Shown piece by piece: positions 8,162 to 17,810 of a DNA stretch of 64,000 nucleotides. Both the position numbers and the translations under genes were made by a program. The notes beneath the pieces were generated by a model. It saw only the letters and a list, made by a program, of their open reading frames with translations, was not told where the DNA came from and searched no databases. Numbering within the stretch: position 1 is the first letter of the stretch; each line of letters begins with the position of its first letter. The stretch covers positions 10,583 to 74,582 of the forward strand of contig JAAVDA010000017.1 of assembly GCA_014802045.1 (NCBI GenBank), in the 5' to 3' direction. This DNA comes from Bacteroides sp. GTDB taxonomy: Bacteria; Bacteroidota; Bacteroidia; Bacteroidales; Muribaculaceae.

Positions 8162-8596
8162 ATGGATCAGAATGTAAAACGCACCATCCTCGACAAACGC
8201 TATCTCCGCATGGCAACCATATGGGCAGAAAATTCCTACTGCACACGCCGTCAGGTGGGAGCCCTTCTTGTCAAGAATCAGATGATAATTTCCGACGGAT
8301 TCAACGGCACCCCCGCCGGATTTGAAAACGTGTGTGAAGACCCCTCGGGAGCCACTAAGCCCTATGTGCTCCATGCCGAGGCCAATGCTATAACAAAAGT
8401 GGCCCGAAGCAACAATTCCAGCGACGGGTCTACCCTCTATGTCACGGCATCTCCCTGCATGGAGTGTGCGAAACTGATTATACAGGCCGGAATAAAAAGG
8501 GTGGTGTTCAACGAACTCTACCGTCTGGCCGACGGAATAGACCTGCTCCGCAGAGCCGGTATAGAAGTGGTGCATATCCCTGAAATTTCAGAATAA
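8162..8596 (+). CDS. Deoxycytidylate (dCMP) deaminase family protein
   Basis: A 144-residue zinc-dependent deaminase of the ComEB/dCMP deaminase family, which converts dCMP to dUMP for dTTP synthesis. The zinc site is complete: HAE with His71 and catalytic Glu73, and PCMEC with Cys99 and Cys102. An early RRQVGALLV motif also fits the family. It has its own promoter-like element just upstream and is followed after 36 bases by the tail-specific protease gene. A cytidine/deoxycytidine-type relative cannot be fully excluded, but length and motif spacing favour dCMP deaminase. Confidence 0.9.
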   Translation: MDQNVKRTILDKRYLRMATIWAENSYCTRRQVGALLVKNQMIISDGFNGTPAGFENVCEDPSGATKPYVLHAEANAITKVARSNNSSDGSTLYVTASPCMECAKLIIQAGIKRVVFNELYRLADGIDLLRRAGIEVVHIPEISE

Positions 8597-8632
8597 CCTT
8601 GTCAATTGAGTTACCTCAACCTTTAGACTAAA

Positions 8633-10288
8633 ATGAATCCGAATCTTAAACGCGCTGCAGTTTGGATGCCTCTTGTGATTGCAGTCACCTTTGTAGGAGG
8701 ACTTCTTGCAGGCGGATATTTTCTCGGTGGAAGAACCGAGACACCGGTGGAGAAGAAAGTCCATGAAATAATGTCGCTCGTGGCAACAGAGTATGTGGAC
8801 AATGTGAACCCCGACAGTATTCTTGAAGTGAGCATCCCCGACATTCTCGCCAAGCTCGATCCCCACACTGTCTATATCCCGGCCTCAGAACTTGAGCAGA
8901 CCAATCAGGTGCTCGAAGGCTCGTTTGGCGGCATAGGAGTGGTATTCAATATGCTCACCGACACAGCGACGGTGGTTGAAATAGTGTCTGGAGGACCCGC
9001 CGAAAAAGTGGGCATGCTTGCCGGCGACCGCATCGTCACTGTTGATGATTCCATTGTGGCAGGCATAAAACTTGAATCGGAAAAACTCCGCTCACGCCTC
9101 AAAGGCCCGAAAGGCACCTCTGTGAAACTCGGTGTTATGCGTTCCACCGCTCCCGACATGCTCACATTCGAAGTGACCCGTGGCGATATCCCCGTCACAT
9201 CAATCGACGCTGCCTATATGATTACGCCCGAGACCGGTTATGTGAGAGTCAATAAATTTGGACGCTCCACATATATGGAGTTTCTCAATGCTATGGTCAA
9301 TCTCAAATCTGACGGTGCACAGCAGTATATCATAGACCTTCGCGGAAACACCGGCGGATATATGGAGCCCGCTATCCTGATGGCTAATGAGTTTCTCAAG
9401 GGTGGCTCGCCAATTGTGTCTACACGCGGCCGCACACCACAGTCTGAGCGGGCCATCGGGAGCGATGGTTCGGGAGCTTTTCAGAATGAAAAAATAGCCG
9501 TTGTGATTGACGAAGGCTCTGCCAGCGCCAGCGAAATTTTTGCCGGAGCTATACAGGATAATGACAGAGGAATGCTCGTGGGGCGTAGGTCTTTCGGCAA
9601 AGGACTTGTGCAAAATCAGATAGAACTCGGCGACAGCAGTGCTATCCGACTCACCATTGCCCGATATTACACCCCCTCCGGACGATGCATACAGAAAGCC
9701 TATACACCCGGCTCTCCTGAAAGCTACCAGATGGAAATAGCCGACCGCTACATCCATGGCGAAAGTTTCAATGCAGACAGTGTGAAGCTCGACAGGTCGC
9801 AGGTGTTCACCACCCTTGGCGGACGTGAGGTGTATGGCGGAGGAGGCATTATGCCGGATGTCTATGTACCCAATGACACCCTCGGCATCACATCCTACTA
9901 TATGAATGTGTTCAATGCCGGAATGCTCCACAATTTCGCTTTCAATTTCGCTGATACCAACCGAAGCCAGCTCGGAGAGGCCGAAGATGTGGACACACTG
10001 CTGCAGATGCTCCCGGCCGATGATACACTCCTGCAACTTTTTGTAAGCTACGCACAGCAGAAAGCCGGAATCCCTCCCCGCTGGTATTATATAAACATTT
10101 CGCGCAACTTGATTGTTAATCAACTGAAAGCCCTCATCGCAAGCGATATTCTCGGACAGTCGGCTCTTTATGAAGTCAGCAATATGACCGACCCCGTTGT
10201 GATTCGCACGGTTGAGGAAATCAGTAAAAACAACCGGATTTCGCCAGCCACGGAATCTGACGAACAAACAACAATTGACGACGAATGA
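8633..10288 (+). CDS. S41 family C-terminal processing peptidase (CtpA/Tsp-like)
   Basis: A 551-residue periplasmic serine protease. An N-terminal hydrophobic segment (about 6-30) serves as signal or anchor. A PDZ domain follows (about 95-180, GGIGVVFN and GPAEKVGMLAGDRI), then the S41 core. By alignment with E. coli Tsp, the catalytic pair is Ser298 in SASASE and Lys323 in SFGKG. The family trims C-termini of exported proteins and degrades misfolded ones. Its stop overlaps the ATG of the next gene (ATGA), so it is co-translated with the formyl-THF cyclo-ligase, a functionally unrelated neighbour. Confidence 0.93.
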   Translation: MNPNLKRAAVWMPLVIAVTFVGGLLAGGYFLGGRTETPVEKKVHEIMSLVATEYVDNVNPDSILEVSIPDILAKLDPHTVYIPASELEQTNQVLEGSFGGIGVVFNMLTDTATVVEIVSGGPAEKVGMLAGDRIVTVDDSIVAGIKLESEKLRSRLKGPKGTSVKLGVMRSTAPDMLTFEVTRGDIPVTSIDAAYMITPETGYVRVNKFGRSTYMEFLNAMVNLKSDGAQQYIIDLRGNTGGYMEPAILMANEFLKGGSPIVSTRGRTPQSERAIGSDGSGAFQNEKIAVVIDEGSASASEIFAGAIQDNDRGMLVGRRSFGKGLVQNQIELGDSSAIRLTIARYYTPSGRCIQKAYTPGSPESYQMEIADRYIHGESFNADSVKLDRSQVFTTLGGREVYGGGGIMPDVYVPNDTLGITSYYMNVFNAGMLHNFAFNFADTNRSQLGEAEDVDTLLQMLPADDTLLQLFVSYAQQKAGIPPRWYYINISRNLIVNQLKALIASDILGQSALYEVSNMTDPVVIRTVEEISKNNRISPATESDEQTTIDDE

Positions 10289-10839
10289 AAAAAGAAGATA
10301 TCCGACGCAGTGTGAGAGCCAGCAAATGTCTGCTCTCTGAAGCCGACAGAGAGACGGCTGCCGAAAGGGTGTTCAGCCGGCTTGAAGAGCTTGCCGCCTT
10401 CATGATGTCTGATCATATTCTCATGTATCACTCTCTGCCCGACGAATTGTCTACCCGAAGTTTTCTCGGAAAATGGGCCGGAAGAAAGAGATTTTATCTT
10501 CCGCGTGTCAACGGAGTGAATCTTGACATACTCCCCTACGACCGCTCACGTCTGCATCTCGGCAGTTTCCATATAGAGGAACCCGACGGCGATAACACCG
10601 TAAGCGTAGATGATATTGAGATGATTGTAGTGCCGGCTGTGGCCTATGACCGCAAGGGTAATCGCGTGGGGCGTGGTAAAGGTTACTATGACCGCTTGCT
10701 TGCCGATTCAAAGGCTGTAAAAGTCGGAGTGGCCTATGACTTCCAGTTTGTTGACGAAATAGATGCCGAACCCCACGACATACCTGTGGATATAGTCATC
10801 ACACAGTCTCGCACCATTATCTTGCGCAGAAGTCATTGA
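10285..10839 (+). CDS. 5-formyltetrahydrofolate cyclo-ligase
   Basis: A 184-residue cytoplasmic enzyme that converts 5-formyl-THF to 5,10-methenyl-THF with ATP. The family signature GRGKGYYDRLL lies near residues 129-139, preceded by a strand with VVPAVAYDRKGNRVG; an N-terminal basic segment with RRSVRASKCLL is also typical. The ATG overlaps the protease stop by 4 bases. A strong hairpin 60 bases downstream probably ends the transcript. Confidence 0.9.
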   Translation: MKKEDIRRSVRASKCLLSEADRETAAERVFSRLEELAAFMMSDHILMYHSLPDELSTRSFLGKWAGRKRFYLPRVNGVNLDILPYDRSRLHLGSFHIEEPDGDNTVSVDDIEMIVVPAVAYDRKGNRVGRGKGYYDRLLADSKAVKVGVAYDFQFVDEIDAEPHDIPVDIVITQSRTIILRRSH

Positions 10840-10898
10840 TTTACCGCACACTTGCAGTACCTCTACAGGGAGCTTATTAAGACACAATATAAATTAAT

Positions 10899-10930
10899 GC
10901 CGGATTTTCTTTGAAAATCCGGCTTATTTT
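10899..10930 (+). terminator. Rho-independent terminator after formyl-THF cyclo-ligase
   Basis: Perfect 11-bp stem GCCGGATTTTC / GAAAATCCGGC with a 3-base loop (10899-10923), followed by TTATTTT. It separates this operon from feoB. Confidence 0.85.
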
Positions 10931-10972
10931 ATGAAATTTGCACCATAAATAAACCCCGATTGCTGACAGAAT

Positions 10973-13387
10973 ATGAGATTAGACGAGCTGCATACCGGCC
11001 AGAAAGCTACGATTGTCAAGATTTTAGGCCATGGCGCATTCAGAAAGCGCATGATTGAGATGGGATTTGTGAAGGGACATGAAGTGAGGGTGCTTCTTCA
11101 CGCCCCGTTGCGCGATCCAATCAAATATAGTATCATGGGCTATGAAGTGTCTCTACGCCAATCTGAGGCTCATCTTGTGGAGGTTATTCCTCTTGAAGAT
11201 AACAAAGAGATAGTGGCCGAGGAGACCGATAATACTCCGCGCCCCACCCAGCATAATGGCAACACCTCTTCTGCAGCTCTTCACCGCACTATTAATGTAG
11301 CGCTGGTCGGTAATCCCAACTGCGGCAAAACATCACTGTTTAATATAGCCTCAGGAGCCCATGAACACGTGGGCAACTACAGTGGTGTGACTGTCGACGC
11401 AAAAAAAGGTCATTTTGACTACAACGGCTATCGGTTTAACATAGTAGACCTTCCGGGCACATACTCCCTTGCCGCATATTCTCCCGAAGAACTTTATGTG
11501 AGAAAATACTTGCGTGAGGAGACACCTGACGTGATTATCAACGTGGTTGTGGCCTCCAATCTGGAGCGAAATCTTTATCTCACAACTGAGTTGATTGATA
11601 TGGACCGGAGCATGGTGATAGCCCTCAATATGTATGACGAGCTTCAGAAGTCGGGCGACCGACTCGACTACCGTCTGCTCGGCGAGATGATCGGAGTGCC
11701 TATAGTTCCGACCGTTTCCCGCACCGGAGAGGGTATTCATAAGCTCTTCGATACAGTGATTGATGTCTACGAAGGCCGTGATTCGGCGGTGCGCCATATC
11801 CACGTGCCCCTCGGAGAAGATATAGAGAAGGGGCTCAACTCAATCAAAGACCTAATAAAAGCCGATGCCGACCTCGGACATAAATTCTCCCCGCGCTATC
11901 TCGCTATAAAGCTGCTTGAGAATGATGTGGAGGTGGAAAACTCTGTGCGCCACAGCCCAAGTGCCGAATCCATACTCGCCACCCGCGACAGAGAGGTGCA
12001 CCGAATAGAGGGTATGCGCAACGAGGATTTATCATCGGCCATAGCCAATGAAAAATACGGATTTATTGCCGGAGCTCTTGCGGAGACTCTTGAAAAAGGC
12101 AACCGCGACACCAACAGCACAACCCATGTGATCGACGCTTTTGTCACCAACAAACTCTTCGGCTTTCCGATTTTTATTCTCATAATGTTTGCCATCTTCT
12201 GGGCCACATTCGAAATCGGAGCGTATCCAATGGACTGGATAGAGACACTGGTTGGGTGGTTGGCTGGATTTGTCCAGTCTGTGATGCCCGACGGACCGCT
12301 CAAAGACCTTATAGCCGACGGCATAATCGGAGGAGTTGGCGGAGTGATTGTGTTTCTTCCAAACATTCTCATACTCTACTTCTGCATCTCATTTATGGAA
12401 GATTCCGGCTATATGGCTAGAGCTGCATTTATCATGGATAAACTCATGCACCGCATCGGACTCCATGGCAAATCGTTTATTCCTCTGGTGATGGGCTTCG
12501 GATGCAATGTGCCTGCCATCATGTCGGCAAGATCCATAGAAAGCCGTTCGAGCCGAATCATCACGGTGCTTATCAATCCATTCATGTCGTGTACGGCTCG
12601 TCTGCCGGTCTATGTGCTTCTTGTCGGAACCTTTTTCGAAGCCCATGCCGCCTTGGTGTTCCTCGGCCTCTACATACTCGGTATTCTCGTGGCCATGGCT
12701 ACAGCCAGACTCCTCCGCCGCTTCCTTTTCAAAGAAGATGTGACACCCTTCGTAATGGAACTCCCGCCCTACCGCATCCCCACCCTCAAGGCCTCCTTGC
12801 GCCATATGTGGAGCAAAGGAGAGCAATACCTGCGCAAGATGGGAGGAGTGATTCTGGTGGCAAGCATAATCGTTTGGGCGCTTAACTATTTCCCGCTTCA
12901 TGACGAGGATTCAACCGCCGTGAGCGTAGAGACCACCGACGGAGTAGCGATGATAACCGATGATTCTACCATCGATCCATCTTCAGATTCCTATCTTGAG
13001 ATGGCCGGAAAATTCGTCAATCCCATCATGGAGCCTATCGGACTGCACTGGCGCGCAACCGTGGCTGTGCTTGCAGGTGTGCCGGCCAAGGAAATTGTGG
13101 TTTCCACTCTCGGAGTGCTCTACACAGGCGATGAGGAGGCAACCGATGCTTCACTTTCGGCACGCCTCACCGCCATCAATCCCGCCACCGGCACAGCTGA
13201 CTTCAGCTCCGCCTCTGCACTCGCCTTCATGATTTTCATTCTTCTCTACTGTCCTTGCATTGCAACTGTCACAGCGATTGTCAGAGAAACCGGCAAATGG
13301 CAGTATGGGGCCTTTTCGGTGGTCTACAACACCCTCGTGGCATGGGCGCTTGCATTCTGCGCCTACCGCCTGATGCTACTATTCTAA
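10973..13387 (+). CDS. feoB: Ferrous iron transporter FeoB with N-terminal FeoA domain
   Basis: An 804-residue inner-membrane Fe(II) uptake protein. Residues 1-75 form a FeoA (SH3-like) domain. The G domain follows with G1 GNPNCGKT (113-120), a DLPGTYSLAA G3 region and NMYDE. The C-terminal half has about eight transmembrane segments, with the Gate-type stretch GFGCNVPAIMSARSIESRSSRI and a second APAKEIV-like site (GVPAKEIVVSTLG). FeoA-FeoB fusion is common in Bacteroidota. It is preceded by a terminator, so it is transcribed alone; the 3' end overlaps convergent mutS2 by 9 bases. No obvious Fur box was recognised. Confidence 0.95.
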   Translation: MRLDELHTGQKATIVKILGHGAFRKRMIEMGFVKGHEVRVLLHAPLRDPIKYSIMGYEVSLRQSEAHLVEVIPLEDNKEIVAEETDNTPRPTQHNGNTSSAALHRTINVALVGNPNCGKTSLFNIASGAHEHVGNYSGVTVDAKKGHFDYNGYRFNIVDLPGTYSLAAYSPEELYVRKYLREETPDVIINVVVASNLERNLYLTTELIDMDRSMVIALNMYDELQKSGDRLDYRLLGEMIGVPIVPTVSRTGEGIHKLFDTVIDVYEGRDSAVRHIHVPLGEDIEKGLNSIKDLIKADADLGHKFSPRYLAIKLLENDVEVENSVRHSPSAESILATRDREVHRIEGMRNEDLSSAIANEKYGFIAGALAETLEKGNRDTNSTTHVIDAFVTNKLFGFPIFILIMFAIFWATFEIGAYPMDWIETLVGWLAGFVQSVMPDGPLKDLIADGIIGGVGGVIVFLPNILILYFCISFMEDSGYMARAAFIMDKLMHRIGLHGKSFIPLVMGFGCNVPAIMSARSIESRSSRIITVLINPFMSCTARLPVYVLLVGTFFEAHAALVFLGLYILGILVAMATARLLRRFLFKEDVTPFVMELPPYRIPTLKASLRHMWSKGEQYLRKMGGVILVASIIVWALNYFPLHDEDSTAVSVETTDGVAMITDDSTIDPSSDSYLEMAGKFVNPIMEPIGLHWRATVAVLAGVPAKEIVVSTLGVLYTGDEEATDASLSARLTAINPATGTADFSSASALAFMIFILLYCPCIATVTAIVRETGKWQYGAFSVVYNTLVAWALAFCAYRLMLLF

Positions 13388-15841
13388 ATCGACAACGGTT
13401 ATACCTGCGCCTCCAAACTGCACATGCTCGTCGCGGTAGGCTCTCACCCCCCTCACGGTGTCAAGATACTGCCGGATAGCCTGACGCAGTGCGCCTGTAC
13501 CGGTGCCGTGTAGTATTCTGACTCTTTCGGCTGAAAACTGTATGGCATCATCGATAAAATAGGTTATGGCCTGGAGAGCCTCATCCACCCTCATGCCTCT
13601 CACATCTATATCGCGGCTGAAATTAAGCTGACGGTCACGCATTGAATCTGAGGTTGATGAGCTAATGAACGAAGCCGACTTGCCCGCTCCCGATGGAATG
13701 GAAGCCTGAGTAGGCTTAAGTCTGTCGAGTTTCACTGAGGTTTTCAGCATGCCAAATGCCACAACCGCATTCTTTCCGTCTATCTCGAGAATCTTGCCCG
13801 GAGTGCCTTCACCGTCAAGCTTCACTATGTCGCCCACCTTAAGCGGTCGGTTACTTTCTGCTTTCGGAGCCTGGGGACGCTCTTTCTTCTTCTTTTTGCC
13901 CGGCACACGCCCGAGAGCAGGATGTCTGTCAGCTTTACCGTTGTCACCGAGGAGTTTCTGCTTCTCCTTTTCGAGATTGCGGCGAGCCTCAAGGGTACGT
14001 TGTCTGTCGGCCTGCGACTCACGAATCTCCTTGATGGTTTTCTCGATTTCAGCATTGGTTCCCTCGATTATTCTCCTTGCTTCGTCGCGGGCATCAGATA
14101 TAATCTCTCTCCTCTTCTCACGCAGCGATTCGGCGTCGGCTTCATACTTGGCCAGCAGTTCCTCAAGTTTCTTCTCCTTCTGTCTTATAGAGGTGCGCTT
14201 ATTGTCCCAGTATTTTCTGTCGCGGGCAATATCAAGAAGATACTTGTCCATATTCACATAGTCGCTCCCCACAATCTCTTCAGCTTCTGAGATTATATGA
14301 GCCGGCAATCCGGTCTTTCGGGCTATTTCGATGGCAAACGAACTTCCCGGATTGCCTATCGACAGCTTGAACAGAGGTTGCATCAGGTGGCGGTCATAGA
14401 GCATCGAACCATTGACAAGCCCTTCCGTATCCTCTGCAAAATGCTTTAGATTCTGGTAGTGGGTGGTAATCACTCCCCACATTCCGGCATCATTGAACTG
14501 ATGGAGTATAGCTTGCGCGATAGCACCACCGATCTGTGGCTCCGTCCCACCGCCAAACTCATCTATAAGCACCAGAGAAGTGCTCCGTCCTTTCGACAGA
14601 AAGAACTTCATATTGCGCAGATGCGAGCTATAGGTACTGAGATCGTCCTCTATCGACTGGTCGTCGCCTATGTCTATGAAAATATCTTCAAACACTCCCA
14701 CATGGGAATTCTCATACACCGGAGGAAGAAGACCACATTGCATCATATACTGCACCACTCCCACAGTCTTCAAACATACTGATTTGCCTCCGGCGTTCGG
14801 ACCCGATATCACCAGGATGCGCTCCTTGGGAGTGAGACGGATATCGAGAGGCACAATCTCACGCCCCTGACGCCTGAGCGACATAAGGAGACCCGGATGG
14901 CAGGCATGATACCACTCCAGCTCCGGACCCTCTGAGAAGTGTGGAAGCACTCCCCCGGTCTCAGACGCATAGCGGGCCTTGGCCCTTATGAAATCGAGTT
15001 CGCCGATTATGCCTACTGAAGCGAGAATCTCTCCGGCATTCGGGCGGAGAGTATCGGCCACCACTGTGAGAATCCGTGCAATCTCCCGACGCTCATCCAT
15101 CTGCAATTCGCGGATACGGTTGTTGATTTCCACAACTTCGGCCGGCTCTATAAATATAGTTTTGCCGGATGCACTTTCGTCATGTACAATCCCCGATATC
15201 CTGCGCTTGTGCATAGGAGCCACCGGAATCACGAGGCGTCCGTCGCGCATGGTCGGAGCAGCATCTGCTTCAAGCACCCCGTCTGCCACCGCTCTTGCCA
15301 TCACTCTTCGCAAGGCTGAGTTTACCGTGCCTGCCATTGACGACAGACTGCGGCGTATTTCAGCCAGTTCAGGCGAAGCATTATCGAGCACATTCCCATA
15401 GCGGTCTATCACCCTGTCTATGGCTGCCGCAGCATGAGGAAACACTGTGAGCATTCTGGCCACAGCGTCAAGACGCGGATAAACAGACGCTCCCTCGTCA
15501 TTGCGATGATTCCGGAAGAACGCCTCCGTATCGGCTATCACAGCGAGCGTGCGCCTGACAGCAACAAGGTCGGCCGCCGGCACAAAGGTGCCCGGCACAC
15601 GGAGCGACTTCAGAATCGGCTCAACGTGGGCCATACCATCGAGCGGAATAGCCTCGTCAGAGGTCACTATACGAAGCATTTCGGCTGTAGATTCCAACTT
15701 CCGGATCACAACCGCCGCCACTGTATCAAAACGCATCTCTGCACACCAATCTTTTCCGGCCTCCGACGAACAGAGCGCACTGATGCGCTCCCGGACCGAA
15801 TCAAAACCAATCTTATGTTCGAACGACTCAGGATAAATCAT
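13379..15841 (-). CDS. mutS2: Endonuclease MutS2
   Basis: An 820-residue MutS-family ATPase lacking the mismatch-recognition domain. It restrains recombination, and in some bacteria it splits collided ribosomes. Walker A GPNAGGKS lies near residues 346-353, followed by DEFGGGTEP (Walker B). A long coiled region rich in Lys, Arg and Glu follows, then a KOW-like stretch and a C-terminal Smr nuclease domain (DVRGMRVDEAL, LHGTGTGALR). The ATG at 15841 is preferred: a TATTTTTG promoter element sits directly upstream of it, and MIYPESFEHKIGFD is a typical MutS2 start. It is convergent with feoB. Confidence 0.94.
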   Translation of the reverse strand: MIYPESFEHKIGFDSVRERISALCSSEAGKDWCAEMRFDTVAAVVIRKLESTAEMLRIVTSDEAIPLDGMAHVEPILKSLRVPGTFVPAADLVAVRRTLAVIADTEAFFRNHRNDEGASVYPRLDAVARMLTVFPHAAAAIDRVIDRYGNVLDNASPELAEIRRSLSSMAGTVNSALRRVMARAVADGVLEADAAPTMRDGRLVIPVAPMHKRRISGIVHDESASGKTIFIEPAEVVEINNRIRELQMDERREIARILTVVADTLRPNAGEILASVGIIGELDFIRAKARYASETGGVLPHFSEGPELEWYHACHPGLLMSLRRQGREIVPLDIRLTPKERILVISGPNAGGKSVCLKTVGVVQYMMQCGLLPPVYENSHVGVFEDIFIDIGDDQSIEDDLSTYSSHLRNMKFFLSKGRSTSLVLIDEFGGGTEPQIGGAIAQAILHQFNDAGMWGVITTHYQNLKHFAEDTEGLVNGSMLYDRHLMQPLFKLSIGNPGSSFAIEIARKTGLPAHIISEAEEIVGSDYVNMDKYLLDIARDRKYWDNKRTSIRQKEKKLEELLAKYEADAESLREKRREIISDARDEARRIIEGTNAEIEKTIKEIRESQADRQRTLEARRNLEKEKQKLLGDNGKADRHPALGRVPGKKKKKERPQAPKAESNRPLKVGDIVKLDGEGTPGKILEIDGKNAVVAFGMLKTSVKLDRLKPTQASIPSGAGKSASFISSSTSDSMRDRQLNFSRDIDVRGMRVDEALQAITYFIDDAIQFSAERVRILHGTGTGALRQAIRQYLDTVRGVRAYRDEHVQFGGAGITVVDLE

Positions 15842-15845
15842 ATTG

Positions 15846-15853
15846 CAAAAATA
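15846..15853 (-). promoter_or_regulatory. -7 promoter element of mutS2
   Basis: TATTTTTG on the minus strand ends 5 bases before the ATG at 15841. With a start 5-7 bases downstream, the mRNA would begin at or next to the start codon. Confidence 0.5.
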
Positions 15854-15924
15854 CAAAAAAAACAATTATTGCACACCGAGTGTTATAAATTCAAAAACAT
15901 AAACACTCTTAAAATCCTACTTTT

Positions 15925-16476
15925 ATGAAAACTTCTCATCTCAACTTCTGGGGCAAATCCAACTATTGGTGGATTATGCTTATTGTCGGCATTCTTATGG
16001 TGCTTTGTGGATTCGCCTATTGGTTCTGGCCTGTGGCCGGATTTGCCATTGCTTCTCAGATTTTCGGCTGGATGCTCGTGCTCGCCGGCATTGTGCAGCT
16101 TTGTGTAGCCGCAGGTCCTGATCATCCGCGCGGATGGGGATGGTGGCTCACCGGAGGTGTTATCGATATGTTTATTGGCTTTATGCTCGTGCGCAGCATC
16201 GTGCTGTCGGAAGCCGTATTCCCCTATTTCATCGCCATCATCTTCCTCTATTGGGGTCTCAGCGCAATAATCAGCGCTGTCAGCCAGCGTGAACGTCACT
16301 ATTGGTGGCTCTACCTCATCAACGGTATTCTCATGATGGTCATAGGCTTCTTCTTCGTAGAGGCCGGATGGGTTCAGGATATGCTGATGACCAGCTTCCT
16401 CACTTCACTCGCATTTATCTACTGGGGCTTCTCCGTAGCCATGCTGAGCTATGATATGCGCCCGGCCAACAGATAA
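15925..16476 (+). CDS. HdeD/DUF308 family membrane protein
   Basis: A 183-residue inner-membrane protein with six hydrophobic helices in three repeated hairpins, rich in Trp and Gly, as in the HdeD (DUF308) family. HdeD is linked to acid resistance at high cell density in E. coli; its molecular role is unknown. The ATG at 15925 follows an AT-rich region divergent from mutS2. A large hairpin follows the stop. It appears to be a single-gene transcript. Confidence 0.82.
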   Translation: MKTSHLNFWGKSNYWWIMLIVGILMVLCGFAYWFWPVAGFAIASQIFGWMLVLAGIVQLCVAAGPDHPRGWGWWLTGGVIDMFIGFMLVRSIVLSEAVFPYFIAIIFLYWGLSAIISAVSQRERHYWWLYLINGILMMVIGFFFVEAGWVQDMLMTSFLTSLAFIYWGFSVAMLSYDMRPANR

Positions 16477-16522
16477 ACTCTTTTGATTCAACGGCAGTTA
16501 TGCCGAAATTACGAATCGCGTA

Positions 16523-16603
16523 AACCAACCTTTTTTCTGCCGGCAATAGGTCTATACGAAACCTATTGCCGGCAGTCCGTTGGTTAAAAAACTCTTTTTT
16601 TAG
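16523..16603 (+). terminator. Long hairpin terminator after the HdeD-like gene
   Basis: A 15-bp perfect stem CTGCCGGCAATAGGT / ACCTATTGCCGGCAG (16537-16551 with 16561-16575) sits inside an outer AACCAAC / GTTGGTT stem (16523-16529 with 16579-16585). A run of seven T follows at about 16594-16601. Confidence 0.8.
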
Positions 16604-16645
16604 GTCAGAATGGCTACAATATGACGTATGTTTCAAAAAAATAGC

Positions 16646-16653
16646 TATTTTTG
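16646..16653 (+). promoter_or_regulatory. -7 promoter element for the Trp/Gly/Ser-rich protein gene
   Basis: TATTTTTG matches TAnnTTTG and would give a leader of about 80 bases before the ATG at 16739. Confidence 0.4.
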
Positions 16654-16738
16654 TATTATGATTGGTAGAGAAGCATTAAACCGATCCCTTTTCCATCAGT
16701 CATATCTCAAGTAAACATCAACTAAAAAAGAGCGTCAC

Positions 16739-17770
16739 ATGAACATCATCACCAGATTTTCTCTTCTTACCCTGCTGATGCTGGGAGGAACCGGGATAGT
16801 GTCGGCACAAGGTTATTATGACGACGACATCTATTTCAATCCTGCGAAAGATAAAGATAAAAACATAGAGCTAGCAAAAAAAGCAGCCTCACAGCGGCCG
16901 GCTCAAACTGTCGTCTATCAGTTTGCAGACTATCCCGCAGCCGACAATTATGAGGTGAGCGGTACCTCCACACGATCGGTAGACGACTACAACCGCCGCG
17001 GTATATTCGCCTACCCCGACACCACAGCTACCGATTCAACATCAAGCGAGGCATTTGCCTATACGCGCCGAATCGAAAAATTCTATAACCCTGATGTGGT
17101 CACTTCCTCCAAAGATTCAGAACTTGCCGGCTACTATTATGCTGAGCCGGCAAATGTCAACATCATCATAAACCAGCCCTATGCAGGCTATTGGGGCTAT
17201 CCCTCATGGAGCGCCTGGTATGGCTCACCCTGGTATTGGGACTCTCCGTGGTATCCCTCATGGGAGCCATCATGGAGTTGGGCATGGTCGCCCTCATGGG
17301 CATGGGGCTGGGGCCCCGCATGGTCGTGGGGTTGGGGACCCGCGTGGGGATGGTCATCGCCCGGATGGGGATGGGGTTGGGGAGCACCCGTTCAACCTTA
17401 TAACCCCCGTCATCCCGGAGCACTTGGCCATCATGGTGTGGCATCACGACCCGGAACCCACAGCGGCTACCGTCCATCCTCAAGCCGTCCCTCCGGCAAC
17501 TATCGCCCGTCTGGCAACCGCTATCCTTCCGGTAATTATCGTCCGTCTGGCAATTACCGTCCTTCCGGCACATCAAACGGTAATCACAACAATTACCGTC
17601 CGGCCAATAACAACAGTAATTCCAACAGCAATTCAAACTACAACTCCTACACCCGCCCCGGACGCAACTCCTCAGGCTCAAGTTCATTTGGCGGAAGCAA
17701 TTCTTCGAGAGGCAGTTTCGGCGGAGGCTCCCGTTCGTCGGGTGGAGGTGGCGGCCGCGGACGTCACTGA
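16739..17770 (+). CDS. Secreted low-complexity Trp/Pro/Gly/Ser-rich protein
   Basis: A 343-residue exported protein of unknown function. A signal peptide (about 1-23, ending SAQG) precedes a charged domain with aspartates and a stretch ending IIINQPYAGYWGYPSW. Residues about 155-220 are dominated by Trp, Pro, Ser and Gly (for example SWAWGWGPAW). Then come NYRPSG repeats (about 240-280), an Asn/Ser tract, and a Gly/Ser/Arg C-terminus (SSGGGGGRGRH). The composition suggests a disordered, sticky surface or matrix protein. It lies 40 bases before the FadL-like barrel gene and is probably co-transcribed with it. Confidence 0.7.
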   Translation: MNIITRFSLLTLLMLGGTGIVSAQGYYDDDIYFNPAKDKDKNIELAKKAASQRPAQTVVYQFADYPAADNYEVSGTSTRSVDDYNRRGIFAYPDTTATDSTSSEAFAYTRRIEKFYNPDVVTSSKDSELAGYYYAEPANVNIIINQPYAGYWGYPSWSAWYGSPWYWDSPWYPSWEPSWSWAWSPSWAWGWGPAWSWGWGPAWGWSSPGWGWGWGAPVQPYNPRHPGALGHHGVASRPGTHSGYRPSSSRPSGNYRPSGNRYPSGNYRPSGNYRPSGTSNGNHNNYRPANNNSNSNSNSNYNSYTRPGRNSSGSSSFGGSNSSRGSFGGGSRSSGGGGGRGRH

Positions 17771-17810
17771 CCGTGATTATTCAACAACACAAGTAATTTA
17801 GCATTAACAT

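Noticed and set aside
9200-10267. Long open frame (355 codons) on the minus strand inside the tail-specific protease gene
   Set aside because: It is a shadow of a well-supported S41 peptidase gene; its translation has no signal, domain or motif.
17166-17801. Long frames on both strands over the Trp/Gly-rich gene
   Set aside because: They reflect low-complexity, GC-rich codons; the signal-peptide-bearing frame from 16739 is the real one.
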